Assembly: GCA_019113825.1 (NCBI GenBank)
Contig: DXGR01000069.1
Location: forward strand, 1-32,569
Origin: Candidatus Stackebrandtia excrementipullorum
GTDB taxonomy: Bacteria; Actinomycetota; Actinomycetes; Mycobacteriales; Micromonosporaceae
Direction of reading: 5' to 3'
DNA: 32,569 nt
The notes under the pieces were generated by a model that was not told the origin of the DNA, made no database searches, and saw only the letters and a program-made list of their open reading frames with translations. The position numbers were made by a program, and so were the translations under genes. Numbering within the stretch: position 1 is the first letter of the stretch; every line of letters starts with the position of its first letter. Of the stretch, positions 1 to 7,445 are shown in pieces.

Positions 1-1
1 C

Positions 2-1633
2 GACATGGCCGCACAACTCAGGGGTCGCACGTTCGACATGGCCGAGGTACACCGCTTCACCGACCCCGAATACGCCGAAGTCACCGTGCAGATGCGCGAC
101 CGCCGCAACCCCGGCCAGGTGTTCGACCGGCTGCGCGAACTCGGGCTGATCCGATTGCACGCCGACGCCGACGAACTGCGCGAACACCTCGCCACCAACA
201 GGCCCGACGGCGAGGCCGTCACCGTCGCATCGAACGACGAAGCCGCGCGGCTGAATGACCGCATCCGAGACGAACGCACCCGCGCGGGCGTCGTCGACGA
301 CACCACCACGGCGAGCGGCAGCGATGGTCTGAGCATCGGGCGGGGTGACCTGATCCAGACCCGTAAGAACAGCGCCGACTTGGGGGTGGCGAACCGGCAG
401 CAGTGGAGCGTGCAACACGTCGAGGCGGATGGGTCGCTGTGGGTGCGCGACGCGCACAGCGACCGCAAGCGCGAACACTCGCTGCATCTACCCGCTGAGT
501 ATGTACGCGAGCACGCCCACCTCTCCTACGCCGCGACCGCCTACGGGGTGCAGGGCGTGACCGCGCCCGCCTCGCACACCGTGCTCGGCGAGCAGATGGG
601 CGGCGCGGCGGTGTATGTCGGCATGACCCGAGGCCGCGAGACGAACACCCTGCACCTCGTCGCGGAGAGCATGGCTGACGCCCGAGCACAGTTCATCGAG
701 GCAATGGAACGCGACCGGGCAGACCGAGGACTCGCCGACGCCACCGAACGCGCGGCAGAATCGGTGCGCGGCCTCGTCGCTGACGGCCCCGTGAGCATGG
801 TGAACGACGAGGTTGCCCGACTCGTGCGCGAGGCCGAGCGCGCAGAGGCCAGAGCGGAGAAGTGGGAGCAGCTCGCGGGGCGGCTCGACCAGCAGCGCGC
901 CGCGCACAAGGCGGAGGACGAGCAGAACGCCGAGATGATCCGCACCGCCGAGACTCACACAACCCAGGCCCGCGCCGAGGTCATCGCGGAGCTGGTGCCA
1001 CAGGCCGTCGAGGACGGCGGAACCTACCTCGCCGCAGTCGCCGCCGAGAGCACCGCATCGGATCGGCTGGCAACGGCGGGCAGGTTCGCGCGACGCAGAG
1101 CACGGCAGGAACACCAGGCCACAACCGAGCACACCCGCGCGGCACGCAAGCGGGCGCGTGACGCCTGGGGTAGCCTGCCGCGCCAGAACGACGCGCTCAG
1201 TGAATGGGCGGTGACAGCCGCCGAGCGCCGCGCTGAACACGACCCGCGCATGCTCGACGCCGCCAGCGCCCTCGCCGCCGCACAGACCGAGCAGGCGGCA
1301 CTCAAAGACCGGCACGACCGCGAACGCCTCGCACTACTCGCGCAGGAACTTGCAGCCGAACGAGTGCGCCGAGACCCGATACGAGCACGGTTTATCCGCC
1401 CCGAGCGCGAAGCCCGCGACGCCCACGCGCAAGCAGCCGCCGTCCGCAAGGAAGCCGAAGAACTCCGCGCGCTCACACCCGCAGAAGCCGCCGCGCTGAT
1501 CGAGACGAAGCGGGCAGCGGTAGAACAGACTCGACGGCTTGCCGATGAACGAGCACGGCGACTCCACGCGCCGTCTGCACCGGACACCACTCGAAGCGAT
1601 CCGTACCCCGACCGTCCGGGCCTGGGACTCTGA
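2..1633 (+). CDS. TraA/MobF-type conjugative relaxase, C-terminal helicase part (5' end outside window)
   Basis: The frame is open to the window edge, so this is the C-terminal part of a longer protein. Counting from the ATG at position 5, residues 15-220 look like the second RecA-like half of a RecD/TraA helicase. AYGVQGVTAPAS (about 179-190) and VYVGMTRGR (about 203-211) are the late helicase motifs typical of these relaxases. Residues about 265-520 are very rich in Ala, Glu and Arg and probably form a long coiled coil, as is usual in actinobacterial TraA tails. In the family the missing N-terminus nicks oriT and the helicase unwinds plasmid DNA for transfer. With the cadmium genes and the IS30 element that follow, it marks this end of the window as plasmid- or ICE-derived. 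The internal ATG is not a credible start. Whether the whole gene is intact cannot be seen. Confidence 0.85.
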   Translation, partial: DMAAQLRGRTFDMAEVHRFTDPEYAEVTVQMRDRRNPGQVFDRLRELGLIRLHADADELREHLATNRPDGEAVTVASNDEAARLNDRIRDERTRAGVVDDTTTASGSDGLSIGRGDLIQTRKNSADLGVANRQQWSVQHVEADGSLWVRDAHSDRKREHSLHLPAEYVREHAHLSYAATAYGVQGVTAPASHTVLGEQMGGAAVYVGMTRGRETNTLHLVAESMADARAQFIEAMERDRADRGLADATERAAESVRGLVADGPVSMVNDEVARLVREAERAEARAEKWEQLAGRLDQQRAAHKAEDEQNAEMIRTAETHTTQARAEVIAELVPQAVEDGGTYLAAVAAESTASDRLATAGRFARRRARQEHQATTEHTRAARKRARDAWGSLPRQNDALSEWAVTAAERRAEHDPRMLDAASALAAAQTEQAALKDRHDRERLALLAQELAAERVRRDPIRARFIRPEREARDAHAQAAAVRKEAEELRALTPAEAAALIETKRAAVEQTRRLADERARRLHAPSAPDTTRSDPYPDRPGLGL

Positions 1634-1658
1634 TCGTGAGTGCCGGGCGTGGGCGCTG

Positions 1659-1925
1659 TCAGCGCGTCTTCGCCCACACCGTGCCCCGGTGAACTCCGAA
1701 CCGGCGCGCCAGCGCGTTCACGCTCACGCCCTGCGCGCGGGCTGTTCGCATAGCGTCCACTTCGGTGTCCGTGAGCCCTGTTCGAGGTCGTTTCTTTGGT
1801 TCCGCCGACGCCCCGATCAACGGGTCATCGGCCCCGTTCTCGGACTCGGCATCGGCGCGGATGCCTTGATTCCACGCGGAAACAAGCCTCTCGACCCGTG
1901 GTCGCCTGTTCCCGCAGCGTTCCAT
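1659..1925 (-). CDS. Small helix-turn-helix protein with resolvase/invertase-type C-terminus
   Basis: This 88-residue protein converges on the relaxase gene with a 25-nt gap. Its last 45 residues (KRPRTGLTDTEVDAM, then ARAQGVSVNALARRFGVH, then RGTVWAKTR) read as the HTH_7-like DNA-binding domain at the C-terminus of Hin/resolvase-type serine recombinases. The catalytic recombinase domain is absent. The ATG at 1925 was chosen because GGTGGA lies just upstream; the same frame is open further upstream, but those residues look non-coding. Such short proteins are common beside relaxase genes on actinobacterial plasmids and may be regulators or recombinase relics. Function is inferred only from the HTH. 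Confidence 0.6.
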   Translation of the reverse strand: MERCGNRRPRVERLVSAWNQGIRADAESENGADDPLIGASAEPKKRPRTGLTDTEVDAMRTARAQGVSVNALARRFGVHRGTVWAKTR

Positions 1926-2004
1926 TGCGTCCACCAGCGGAAACGCCCCCGTCGAGTTATGGCGGATTCCAGCGGTGGTCGCAACACGTTTCGGCGTTGA
2001 TGGT

Positions 2005-2036
2005 ACGGGCCCGGCCGCTCTGGCGGCCGGGCCCGT
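2005..2036 (-). terminator. Strong hairpin just after cadD
   Basis: Perfect 14-bp arms (ACGGGCCCGGCCGC at 2005-2018 and its complement at 2023-2036) enclose a 4-nt loop. The hairpin begins 6 nt beyond the cadD stop codon. It has no clear U-tract, which is usual for actinobacterial hairpin terminators. It also lies between cadD and the small HTH gene, separating the two transcription units. Confidence 0.75.
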
Positions 2037-2041
2037 GCTGG

Positions 2042-2653
2042 CTAGAGGAGTGATGCGATGTGGGCGAGGGTCCCGGACTCGATGAGGATGAACACGCCGA
2101 GGCCGATGAACACCACGGGCACGAGCCAGTGCTCGACCTTCTCTAGCCCCTCGGTCACCTTCTCGTTCGTGCCGATCGCGCGCGCGAACAGGCACCACAG
2201 CGCGAGCAGGACGAGGAACACCGCGATCGTGACCAGGGCGTCCGTGGTCGAGATGGTGCGGAACACCGGGGTGTAGATCGCGATGTTGTCCCCGCCGTTG
2301 GCGATCGTGATGCCCGCGACACCGAGCAGGCCGACGGCCCTGAGCGCGGACTCTGCCTCATCGTCGTCGTCCTTGCCGCGCAGGGTACGCACCAGGGCGA
2401 GCACACCGATCGCGAGCGGGATCAGGCCGAGCAGGCCCACCCACTCGTCCGGCACGATCGTCAGGCCCAGCGCCGCCAGGAAGCTGACCGCGATCAGCGT
2501 GGTCAGGCCCAGGTACTGCCCGGCCACGATCTGCCACCCGCGCAGCCGCGACGTCCCCCGTGCGGCGACCGCGAACAGGACCGTCAGGACCACGATGTCG
2601 TCGAGGTTGGTCGCGACGAACAACCCGACCGCGGCCGCGATCGTGCTCAGCAC
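2042..2653 (-). CDS. cadD: CadD-family cadmium resistance transporter
   Basis: This is a 203-residue integral membrane protein with about five or six hydrophobic segments. The N-terminal TM segment carries ATNLDD (residues 14-19), and a later segment carries ANGGDNIAIYTP. Both are hallmark acidic/polar motifs of CadD cadmium exporters of the LysE-like superfamily. The length matches the family at roughly 200-215 residues. The GTG start at 2653 overlaps the end of the ArsR-type regulator gene by 7 nt (GTGCTGA), so the two should be translationally coupled; longer versions of the frame add only low-complexity residues. The likely role is Cd(II) efflux across the cytoplasmic membrane, controlled by the upstream regulator. 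A strong hairpin follows. Confidence 0.88.
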   Translation of the reverse strand: MLSTIAAAVGLFVATNLDDIVVLTVLFAVAARGTSRLRGWQIVAGQYLGLTTLIAVSFLAALGLTIVPDEWVGLLGLIPLAIGVLALVRTLRGKDDDDEAESALRAVGLLGVAGITIANGGDNIAIYTPVFRTISTTDALVTIAVFLVLLALWCLFARAIGTNEKVTEGLEKVEHWLVPVVFIGLGVFILIESGTLAHIASLL

Positions 2654-3018
2654 GCCGACACCTGCCCGTCCACGCCGTAGGTCGGGCAGAGCGCGACCGC
2701 GCTGCCCGTCGCCGCGAGCAACGTCTCCGCGGCCGCGAGCATGTCCAGCAGCTCCGGGCGGGCCAACGAGTAGAACACCCGCCGCCCCTCCATGCGCCCG
2801 GCCACCAGGCCGCAGTCCTTCAAGCACGCCACGTGCGAGGACACCGTGGACTGCGCCAGCCCCAGATCAGCCGTCAGCTCCGCGACCCGCGCCTCACCGA
2901 CCGCGAGCCGGCGCACGATCGCCAACCGCGCCGGGTCCCCCAACGACCGGAACAACGCGACCGCCGGCTCAACGTCGGCCGTGGTCGCCGTACACACCTC
3001 AGATTCTATGATCGACAC
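2647..3018 (-). CDS. cmtR: CmtR/CadC-type ArsR-family metal-sensing repressor
   Basis: This 123-residue winged-helix ArsR/SmtB protein has its recognition helix around residues 55-70 (GLAQSTVSSHVACLKDCGLV). Cys65 and Cys69 in that helix plus Cys111 near the C-terminus match the Cys57/Cys61/Cys102 pattern of mycobacterial CmtR, which senses Cd(II) and Pb(II). An N-terminal Cys9 is also present. Metal binding should release it from DNA and derepress cadD, which overlaps its 3' end. The start taken is the GTG at 3018; it lies inside a dyad operator, so transcripts are probably leaderless or start downstream. Another GTG at 2997 is possible. The IS30 gene lies immediately upstream and may have changed its promoter. 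Confidence 0.87.
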   Translation of the reverse strand: MSIIESEVCTATTADVEPAVALFRSLGDPARLAIVRRLAVGEARVAELTADLGLAQSTVSSHVACLKDCGLVAGRMEGRRVFYSLARPELLDMLAAAETLLAATGSAVALCPTYGVDGQVSAC

Positions 3019-3031
3019 AGATCGATAATAG
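3006..3031. promoter_or_regulatory. Dyad operator of the cmtR-cadD operon
   Basis: The arms CTATGATCGA (3006-3015) and TCGATAATAG (3022-3031) form a 10-6-10 inverted repeat with one mismatch. It covers the proposed cmtR start codon. A further half-site-like TCGATCATC lies at 3042-3050, beside the transposase stop codon. ArsR/CmtR proteins bind such dyads at their own promoters, so autoregulation is inferred. Confidence 0.6.
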
Positions 3032-3048
3032 ACGACGAGCGTCGATCA

Positions 3049-4269
3049 TCAGACCGTGAGAAGTTGGGTGAGCCGCTGCGCGGGCGTGGCCCATCCCAGC
3101 GTCTTGCGGGGTCGGGTGTTGAGCTGGTGGGCGACGGCGTCGAGGTGAGCGCGGTCGTAGCGGCGTAGGTCGGTGCCCTTGGGGAAGTACTGGCGCAGGA
3201 GGCCGTTGGTGTTCTCGTTCGAGCCGCGTTGCCAGGGCGAGGCAGGGTCGCAGAAGTAGACCGGGATATCGGTGGCGAGGGTGAACTCGTGGTGGCGACC
3301 CATCTCCGAGCCCTGGTCCCAAGTGACTGATCGGCGCAGCTGGGCCGGCAGGGTCGTCATGATCTGCACGAGGGCGTCGCGGAAGGTGGCGGCGGACCGG
3401 TCCCCGGGTAGGTGCACGAGCATGAGGAAGCGGGACGCGCGCTCGACGAGGGTTCCGATCGCGGACTGCTGGTCCTTGCCGATGATGAGGTCGCCCTCCC
3501 AGTGCCCGGGAACGGCCCGGTCGGCGACCTCGGGCGGGCGCTCGGAGATCATGACCATCGGGTGGGAGTAGCGCGGCTGACGTTGCTGCGCCTGCCGGCG
3601 GGGCTTGCGCCGGGCTCGCCCGGTGCGCAGCGCGGTCGCGAGCTCGCGACGCAGCCCGCCGCGCGCCTGGACGTAGATCGCCTGGTAGATCGTCTCGGTG
3701 CTCACGTTCATCTCCGCCTGGCCGGGGTAGCGGGCGGCGAGCATGACGCTGATCTGCTCCGGGCTCCACCGCAGGTCCAGATGCTCCTGGACGAAGTCTC
3801 GCAGGGGCGCGTGTGAGGCGATCTTCGCGGGCTTTGGGCGCGGTCGGCGGCCGTCCGCGCGCAACTGGGCAGCGTGCGGACGGTACTGACCGTTCGTCGG
3901 GTGCCGGTTGCGCGCGACCTCCCGGCTGATCGTGGATACCGACCGGCCGAGCTCGGCGGCGATCGCGCGCAGCGACTTGCCCTCGCGCAGCAGGTCTGCG
4001 ATCACGAGCCGGTCTGACAGTGACAAGAACCTGCCCGAAGACGGCGAGAAGGCCCGCGCGACCCCCACCCAATGTGGGGGTCGCGCGGGCCGTTTTCCTG
4101 CTGGTGAACCGTTGCGCCACCGCTTGCCGGTGCGCCGGTTGATCCCGACGATCCTGCACGCCTCGCGGCTGCTCACGCCCTGCGCCATGAGCAGGAAGTA
4201 TGCCTCCCGCTCACGCTCGAGCTTCTTCCTGCCCTGCGGTGCCCGCAGCTGCCTGATCTCGAAGTCCAT
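3049..4269 (-). mobile_element. IS30-family transposase, apparently intact
   Basis: This 406-residue protein has an N-terminal helix-turn-helix region (residues about 25-55) and a second HTH typical of IS30 (about 85-120, with SLRAIAAELGRSVSTISREV). The DDE catalytic core shows GHWEGDLIIGK (Asp260), TWDQGSEMGRH (Asp318) and SNENTNGLLRQYFPKGTDL (Glu352). All three acidic residues are present and the frame is unbroken. It would excise and insert the IS by cutting at the terminal inverted repeats. The ATG at 4269 is followed directly by conserved-looking sequence. The gene ends close to the cmtR operator. Terminal repeats could not be matched with confidence: a candidate end upstream of the gene is near 4280-4305, but its partner near 3020-3048 aligns poorly, so one end may be degraded. 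Confidence 0.92.
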
Positions 4270-4344
4270 CGCATCCCCGAACGTCGGGTGTTGCGACGAC
4301 CGCTAGAACTCAAGTATCGACGGGGGCGTTTAGTCAGCAAATAG

Positions 4345-4381
4345 TCAGGGGTGGTATCTCGATTCGAGATACCACCCCTGA
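4345..4381. repeat. Perfect 37-nt palindrome at the edge of the mobile region
   Basis: Two 18-nt arms (TCAGGGGTGGTATCTCGA at 4345-4362 and its exact complement at 4364-4381) flank a single base. In RNA this gives a hairpin with a short GATTC-type loop. No U-tract follows. Immediately after it, GGAGCCAA occurs twice in direct orientation (around 4390 and 4402). The site could be a terminator ending transcription out of the IS, or part of an integrase attachment region. The sequence alone does not decide. Confidence 0.7.
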
Positions 4382-4454
4382 TCCGTCTCGGGAGCCAAAA
4401 GAGGAGCCAACGCCGTTTCCGTGTCGGCACCCGGATCACGTTCCGACCTCGCTG

Positions 4455-4485
4455 TTGACGGCCCTGTGCATGTGGTTCCTAGACT
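4455..4485 (+). promoter_or_regulatory. Possible promoter for the membrane protein gene at 4541
   Basis: TTGACG (4455-4460) is followed after 19 nt by TAGACT (4480-4485). The -35 match is good but the spacing is long. It lies 55 nt before the GTG start, just past the presumed end of the mobile region. Treat it as a candidate only. Confidence 0.3.
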
Positions 4486-4540
4486 GCGCTGGTGTGAAAG
4501 CCTCATCGTGAAGCCCTCCGGCGCTTCTTCGTTGTGAACG

Positions 4541-5683
4541 GTGCCTGAAATGTTGTTGCCTCAAGAGTTCGCAAAACTGAACAAGTCGGAGCAGCGCGTA
4601 GCCCTTCACCGGTCGATCGTGATTGTCCTGACCTTCATCGCGACGGTGCTGCCGGCGGTGTTGTACCTACCTACCGACGGGCACCTGGACCATCTGCTCG
4701 GTCGTTCGGAACCGGTGGTGGCCGCAGTGGAGTCGGTTCACGAGATCGGTTCATGCAGCAGGTCCCACCGCACCCGTTACCGAGCCGAGCTGAGCTGGAC
4801 CGTCGACGGGGTGCCCGGCAACGGTGTACTCGAGCGCTGCGCCGGCTCGGTTCCGCGGGCGGGTTCGGTGTTGGACGTGTGGGTGGGCCCCGGCGACACC
4901 GTGGTGGTCAACTCCCCGACCGTCGACAGGGTCGGCCTGACCGCGACGTCACTCGTTATGGGCTGTGGCACCGCGATTAGCGGCCTGGCCGTTCTACATG
5001 CTCAGCGACAACGACGGCGACAGTTGCTCGCCGTCGGGAATCTGGGGTTGTCGCAACCCACACCGGTGCAGCTTCACCGTGGTTATCGAGGGCGCCTGCA
5101 TATCGTGTCCACCGCCCCCGTCCCGGTACCGGCGGCTCACGGTAAGAAGCTGGCGTTGATTTTCTACTCCCGTTACGGTTCCGAACCGTCTATTCGGTTG
5201 CCGCGGCAGGCGGTCGGGCCTTGGTGGCTGCGCTTCGCGCCGACGAACGATCCGCGAAGACAGATCGTTCTTCTTGAGCGTGGCCAAGAACGCTGTTGGG
5301 CGCAATTGTCCGGGCGCCATTTTGGCGGCACTCGGTTTCAGCAACGCGCACAACTGTTATCCGGGCGGGTTGATACCGAAGGCTTCCGCCAGGACCTCAT
5401 GCGACCGTCGACGGGCCAGAGGGTCTGCGATGAGGTCCTGAACCATGATCTCGTCGGCTCCGCTCTCCGCCGCCATCTGCTCCAGTGTTGCGCGGACCTG
5501 TGTCGGGCCGCCTGCGACGAATCGCGGCCATCGACCGTTCACAACAGTGGTGGGTTCGTCCATCTCGGCCGGGCTCATTTCCGTCGCCGCCTCCTCGGGG
5601 CTCGGCACCATGACCGCCCCGGCCTCGCGGCCGGCTCGGGCCAGGCGCGCATAGAAGCCTTTCGGGGAGTTTGCGACATGTAG
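4541..5683 (+). CDS. Two-TM membrane protein of unknown function with uncertain 3' end
   Basis: The open frame gives 380 residues from GTG 4541 (or 377 from ATG 4550). Residues about 24-46 and 135-153 are hydrophobic and flank an extracytoplasmic segment with conserved-looking Trp/Tyr pattern and two Cys residues. The arrangement recalls DUF3592-type proteins, but this is a weak resemblance. The last 108 codons run antisense through the monooxygenase gene that ends at 5357, and that part is Arg/His-rich and looks non-coding. The real protein therefore probably ended near residue 270, and a stop was lost or a small frameshift occurred near 5340-5370: one alternative frame has a stop at about 5374. 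A genuine 327-nt antisense overlap is the other option. Confidence 0.55.
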   Translation: MPEMLLPQEFAKLNKSEQRVALHRSIVIVLTFIATVLPAVLYLPTDGHLDHLLGRSEPVVAAVESVHEIGSCSRSHRTRYRAELSWTVDGVPGNGVLERCAGSVPRAGSVLDVWVGPGDTVVVNSPTVDRVGLTATSLVMGCGTAISGLAVLHAQRQRRRQLLAVGNLGLSQPTPVQLHRGYRGRLHIVSTAPVPVPAAHGKKLALIFYSRYGSEPSIRLPRQAVGPWWLRFAPTNDPRRQIVLLERGQERCWAQLSGRHFGGTRFQQRAQLLSGRVDTEGFRQDLMRPSTGQRVCDEVLNHDLVGSALRRHLLQCCADLCRAACDESRPSTVHNSGGFVHLGRAHFRRRLLGARHHDRPGLAAGSGQARIEAFRGVCDM

Positions 5684-6388
5684 TGCTTCGGCCTGGGTGT
5701 CGGCCGCGGTGACGTTGACCGCCAGGATGGCCCGCGGCGAGTCGAGTCCGAAACCCGCGGGTTCGAAGGTGTCTCGGTAATGTCTAAGTGCCGGCGCAGC
5801 TCCTGCGGGGTTGATGAAACCTGCGAAGCAGTAACCGATTCCAAGGCCTGCGGCGAGATTGGACCCGTTGGGGCTGGAACCCAACAGCCAGGTGTGCGGC
5901 ACTTCGGGAACCGTCGGCATCAACGGCTTGTTGGCGAAGGGATGCTCGGGCGGGAACGCCTCGTATAGCCATGCCATGGTTTCGGCGACCTGTTGCCGGT
6001 GATCGGCGCGAAAAAGGTGCTGCCGATTCTGCTGGAGGGCTTGGTCGAGGACCGGACCGGATGTGGCTCGGCCCATGCCCAGGTCGATCCGTCCCGGGGC
6101 CATCGCTTCAAGCTGTTTGAACATTTCGGCGACTTTGAACGGGCTGTAGTGGTTCATCAGGACCGCGCCCGATCCGAGGCGGATGCGCGAGGTGCGCATG
6201 GCGGCGGCTGCGATGAGCAGCTCGGGGTGGTGTGAGGCGCCGGAACGGCTGAGGTGGTGTTCGGCGAACCAGATGCGGTGGTAGCCGAGTTTTTCGGCGC
6301 GGTGTGCCGTCTCCAGTGAGTCGGCGAGTGCGTCTTTTTCCGTAGTTCCCGGGGCGACGGTGCCCAGGTCGACGATCGACAACTTCAC
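5357..6388 (-). CDS. LLM-class flavin-dependent monooxygenase (luciferase-like)
   Basis: This 343-residue protein of the bacterial-luciferase superfamily is close to the alkanal-monooxygenase-like group. Visible features are the N-terminal strand LSIVDLGTVAPGTT, RIWFAEHH (about residues 40-47), LGSGAVLMNHYSPFKVAE and RIDLGMGRATSG, all typical of the TIM-barrel LLM fold that binds reduced FMN. The GTG at 6388 was chosen because AAGGAG precedes it by 9 nt and because family members start with this strand; the longer frame upstream runs into the divergent promoter. These enzymes need FMNH2 from a separate reductase, and a flavin reductase gene lies two genes away on the other strand. The substrate is unknown. 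Confidence 0.87.
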   Translation of the reverse strand: MKLSIVDLGTVAPGTTEKDALADSLETAHRAEKLGYHRIWFAEHHLSRSGASHHPELLIAAAAMRTSRIRLGSGAVLMNHYSPFKVAEMFKQLEAMAPGRIDLGMGRATSGPVLDQALQQNRQHLFRADHRQQVAETMAWLYEAFPPEHPFANKPLMPTVPEVPHTWLLGSSPNGSNLAAGLGIGYCFAGFINPAGAAPALRHYRDTFEPAGFGLDSPRAILAVNVTAADTQAEALHVANSPKGFYARLARAGREAGAVMVPSPEEAATEMSPAEMDEPTTVVNGRWPRFVAGGPTQVRATLEQMAAESGADEIMVQDLIADPLARRRSHEVLAEAFGINPPG

Positions 6389-6442
6389 GGGCCATGACTC
6401 CTTGGCTGGCTGACGGCAGGTCTTTGGCACCATACGGGAGAT

Positions 6443-6488
6443 GTTTGGTTTGACCAAACTTGTTTGTTTGGGATGGTCGGGCTACGGT
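6443..6488 (+). promoter_or_regulatory. Divergent promoter and palindromic operator between monooxygenase and MarR gene
   Basis: GTTTGGT (6443-6449) and ACCAAAC (6453-6459) form a perfect 7-3-7 inverted repeat of the size MarR dimers bind. Downstream, TTGTTT (6460-6465) and TACGGT (6483-6488) are 17 nt apart and could drive marR with a leader of only a few bases before ATG 6496. The palindrome sits where it could repress both directions. Confidence 0.5.
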
Positions 6489-6495
6489 TGGCGCC

Positions 6496-6960
6496 ATGAC
6501 CGATGACCCGATGGACGCGTTGGAGCGTTCGCTGGCCACGGTTTTTCGTGTCATGACCGACCGGGTCATGCTCAACGACCTCGCGCAGCGCTGCGGTTAT
6601 GACCTGCCTGCGGCGTCTTGGGCTCTCCTGGAGCACCTGGACACTCACGGGGCGCTGCGGGTTTCCGACATAGCGATGTGCCACGGTGTCGACGTCTCGT
6701 CGATCACGCCTCGCTTGAAGCGCCTCGAAAACGACGGTCTCCTGAGACGCGACCGGGAACCCGGCGACGCTCGAGCCTTCCTCATCACGATCACGTCGGA
6801 GGGAATCGCCGCCTTGAACGGTCTGCATGCAGCACGGCGGGGCATCCTTCAGGGGGCGTTGACCGGAGCCGAGTCCCACGGCGTGGAGTGTGCCGCGGAA
6901 GTCCTGACACGTATCGCCCGCACGCTTTCGCCCACACCGCCTATCTCGGATCGACGATGA
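6496..6960 (+). CDS. MarR-family transcriptional regulator
   Basis: This 154-residue winged-helix protein shows DIAMCHGVDVSSITPRLKRLE (HTH, about residues 56-76), followed by the wing NDGLLRRDREPGDARAFLITIT, a classic MarR signature. The ATG at 6496 follows the promoter closely; the frame upstream of it contains the operator and was excluded. Its stop overlaps the start of the flavin reductase gene (ATGA), so the two are co-translated. MarR proteins usually repress adjacent genes until a small aromatic or oxidative ligand binds. Here the likely targets are the divergent monooxygenase and its own operon. Confidence 0.88.
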   Translation: MTDDPMDALERSLATVFRVMTDRVMLNDLAQRCGYDLPAASWALLEHLDTHGALRVSDIAMCHGVDVSSITPRLKRLENDGLLRRDREPGDARAFLITITSEGIAALNGLHAARRGILQGALTGAESHGVECAAEVLTRIARTLSPTPPISDRR

Positions 6961-7445
6961 CCTTCCCACCCGACACGACCACCGCCGAACGATTCCGGAA
7001 CGTCATGCGGGATGTCCCGGCCGCAGTCACGGTCGTGACCACCCGCACGGACAATGCACCTCACGGCGCTACGGTCAGCGCGTTCATGTCGTTGTCCATG
7101 GATCCGCCGATGTTGCTGGTGTCGCTCGACAACAGGTCGACTTTGTTGACCAGGCTCACCATGGGGTCGGTCGCCGGCGTCAACATTCTCGCCACCGATC
7201 AGTCCGAGATCGCCACGTTTTTCGCCACGCGGGGCCGGGATCATTCGAGTGTGGTGTGGGAACCCGACGACGGTGGTCCACCGCGGTTGCCGGGGTGTCT
7301 GGCGTGGGTCACGTTCACGGTCGACCGGCTCACCACGGTCGGGGACCATACGCTGGTCATCGGTGAGGTGCGGTCGGCGGAGACCGCCTCGGGCGATCCG
7401 CTGCTGTATCTGCGACGTGGTTACGGCTCGTTCGATCATCGGTGA
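6957..7445 (+). CDS. Flavin reductase domain protein (FMN-binding split barrel)
   Basis: This 162-residue protein has features of the HpaC/flavin_reduct family: VPAAVTVVTTRTDNAPHGAT near the N-terminus, then SAFMSLSMDPPMLLVSLDN, VNILATDQSEIATFFA and LVIGEVRSAE. It should reduce FMN or FAD with NAD(P)H and pass the free reduced flavin to a partner oxygenase, very likely the LLM monooxygenase encoded divergently. Its ATG overlaps the marR stop (ATGA). Its 3' end overlaps the convergent gene by 10 nt. The length is normal for the family. Confidence 0.88.
   Translation: MTFPPDTTTAERFRNVMRDVPAAVTVVTTRTDNAPHGATVSAFMSLSMDPPMLLVSLDNRSTLLTRLTMGSVAGVNILATDQSEIATFFATRGRDHSSVVWEPDDGGPPRLPGCLAWVTFTVDRLTTVGDHTLVIGEVRSAETASGDPLLYLRRGYGSFDHR

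Noticed and set aside
1024-1677. Long minus-strand open frame opposite the relaxase tail
   Set aside because: Ser/Ala/Arg-rich shadow of a GC-rich coiled-coil gene, with no motif or ribosome site.
3020-4305. Terminal inverted repeats of the IS30 element
   Set aside because: The two candidate ends align poorly by eye, so no boundaries are claimed.
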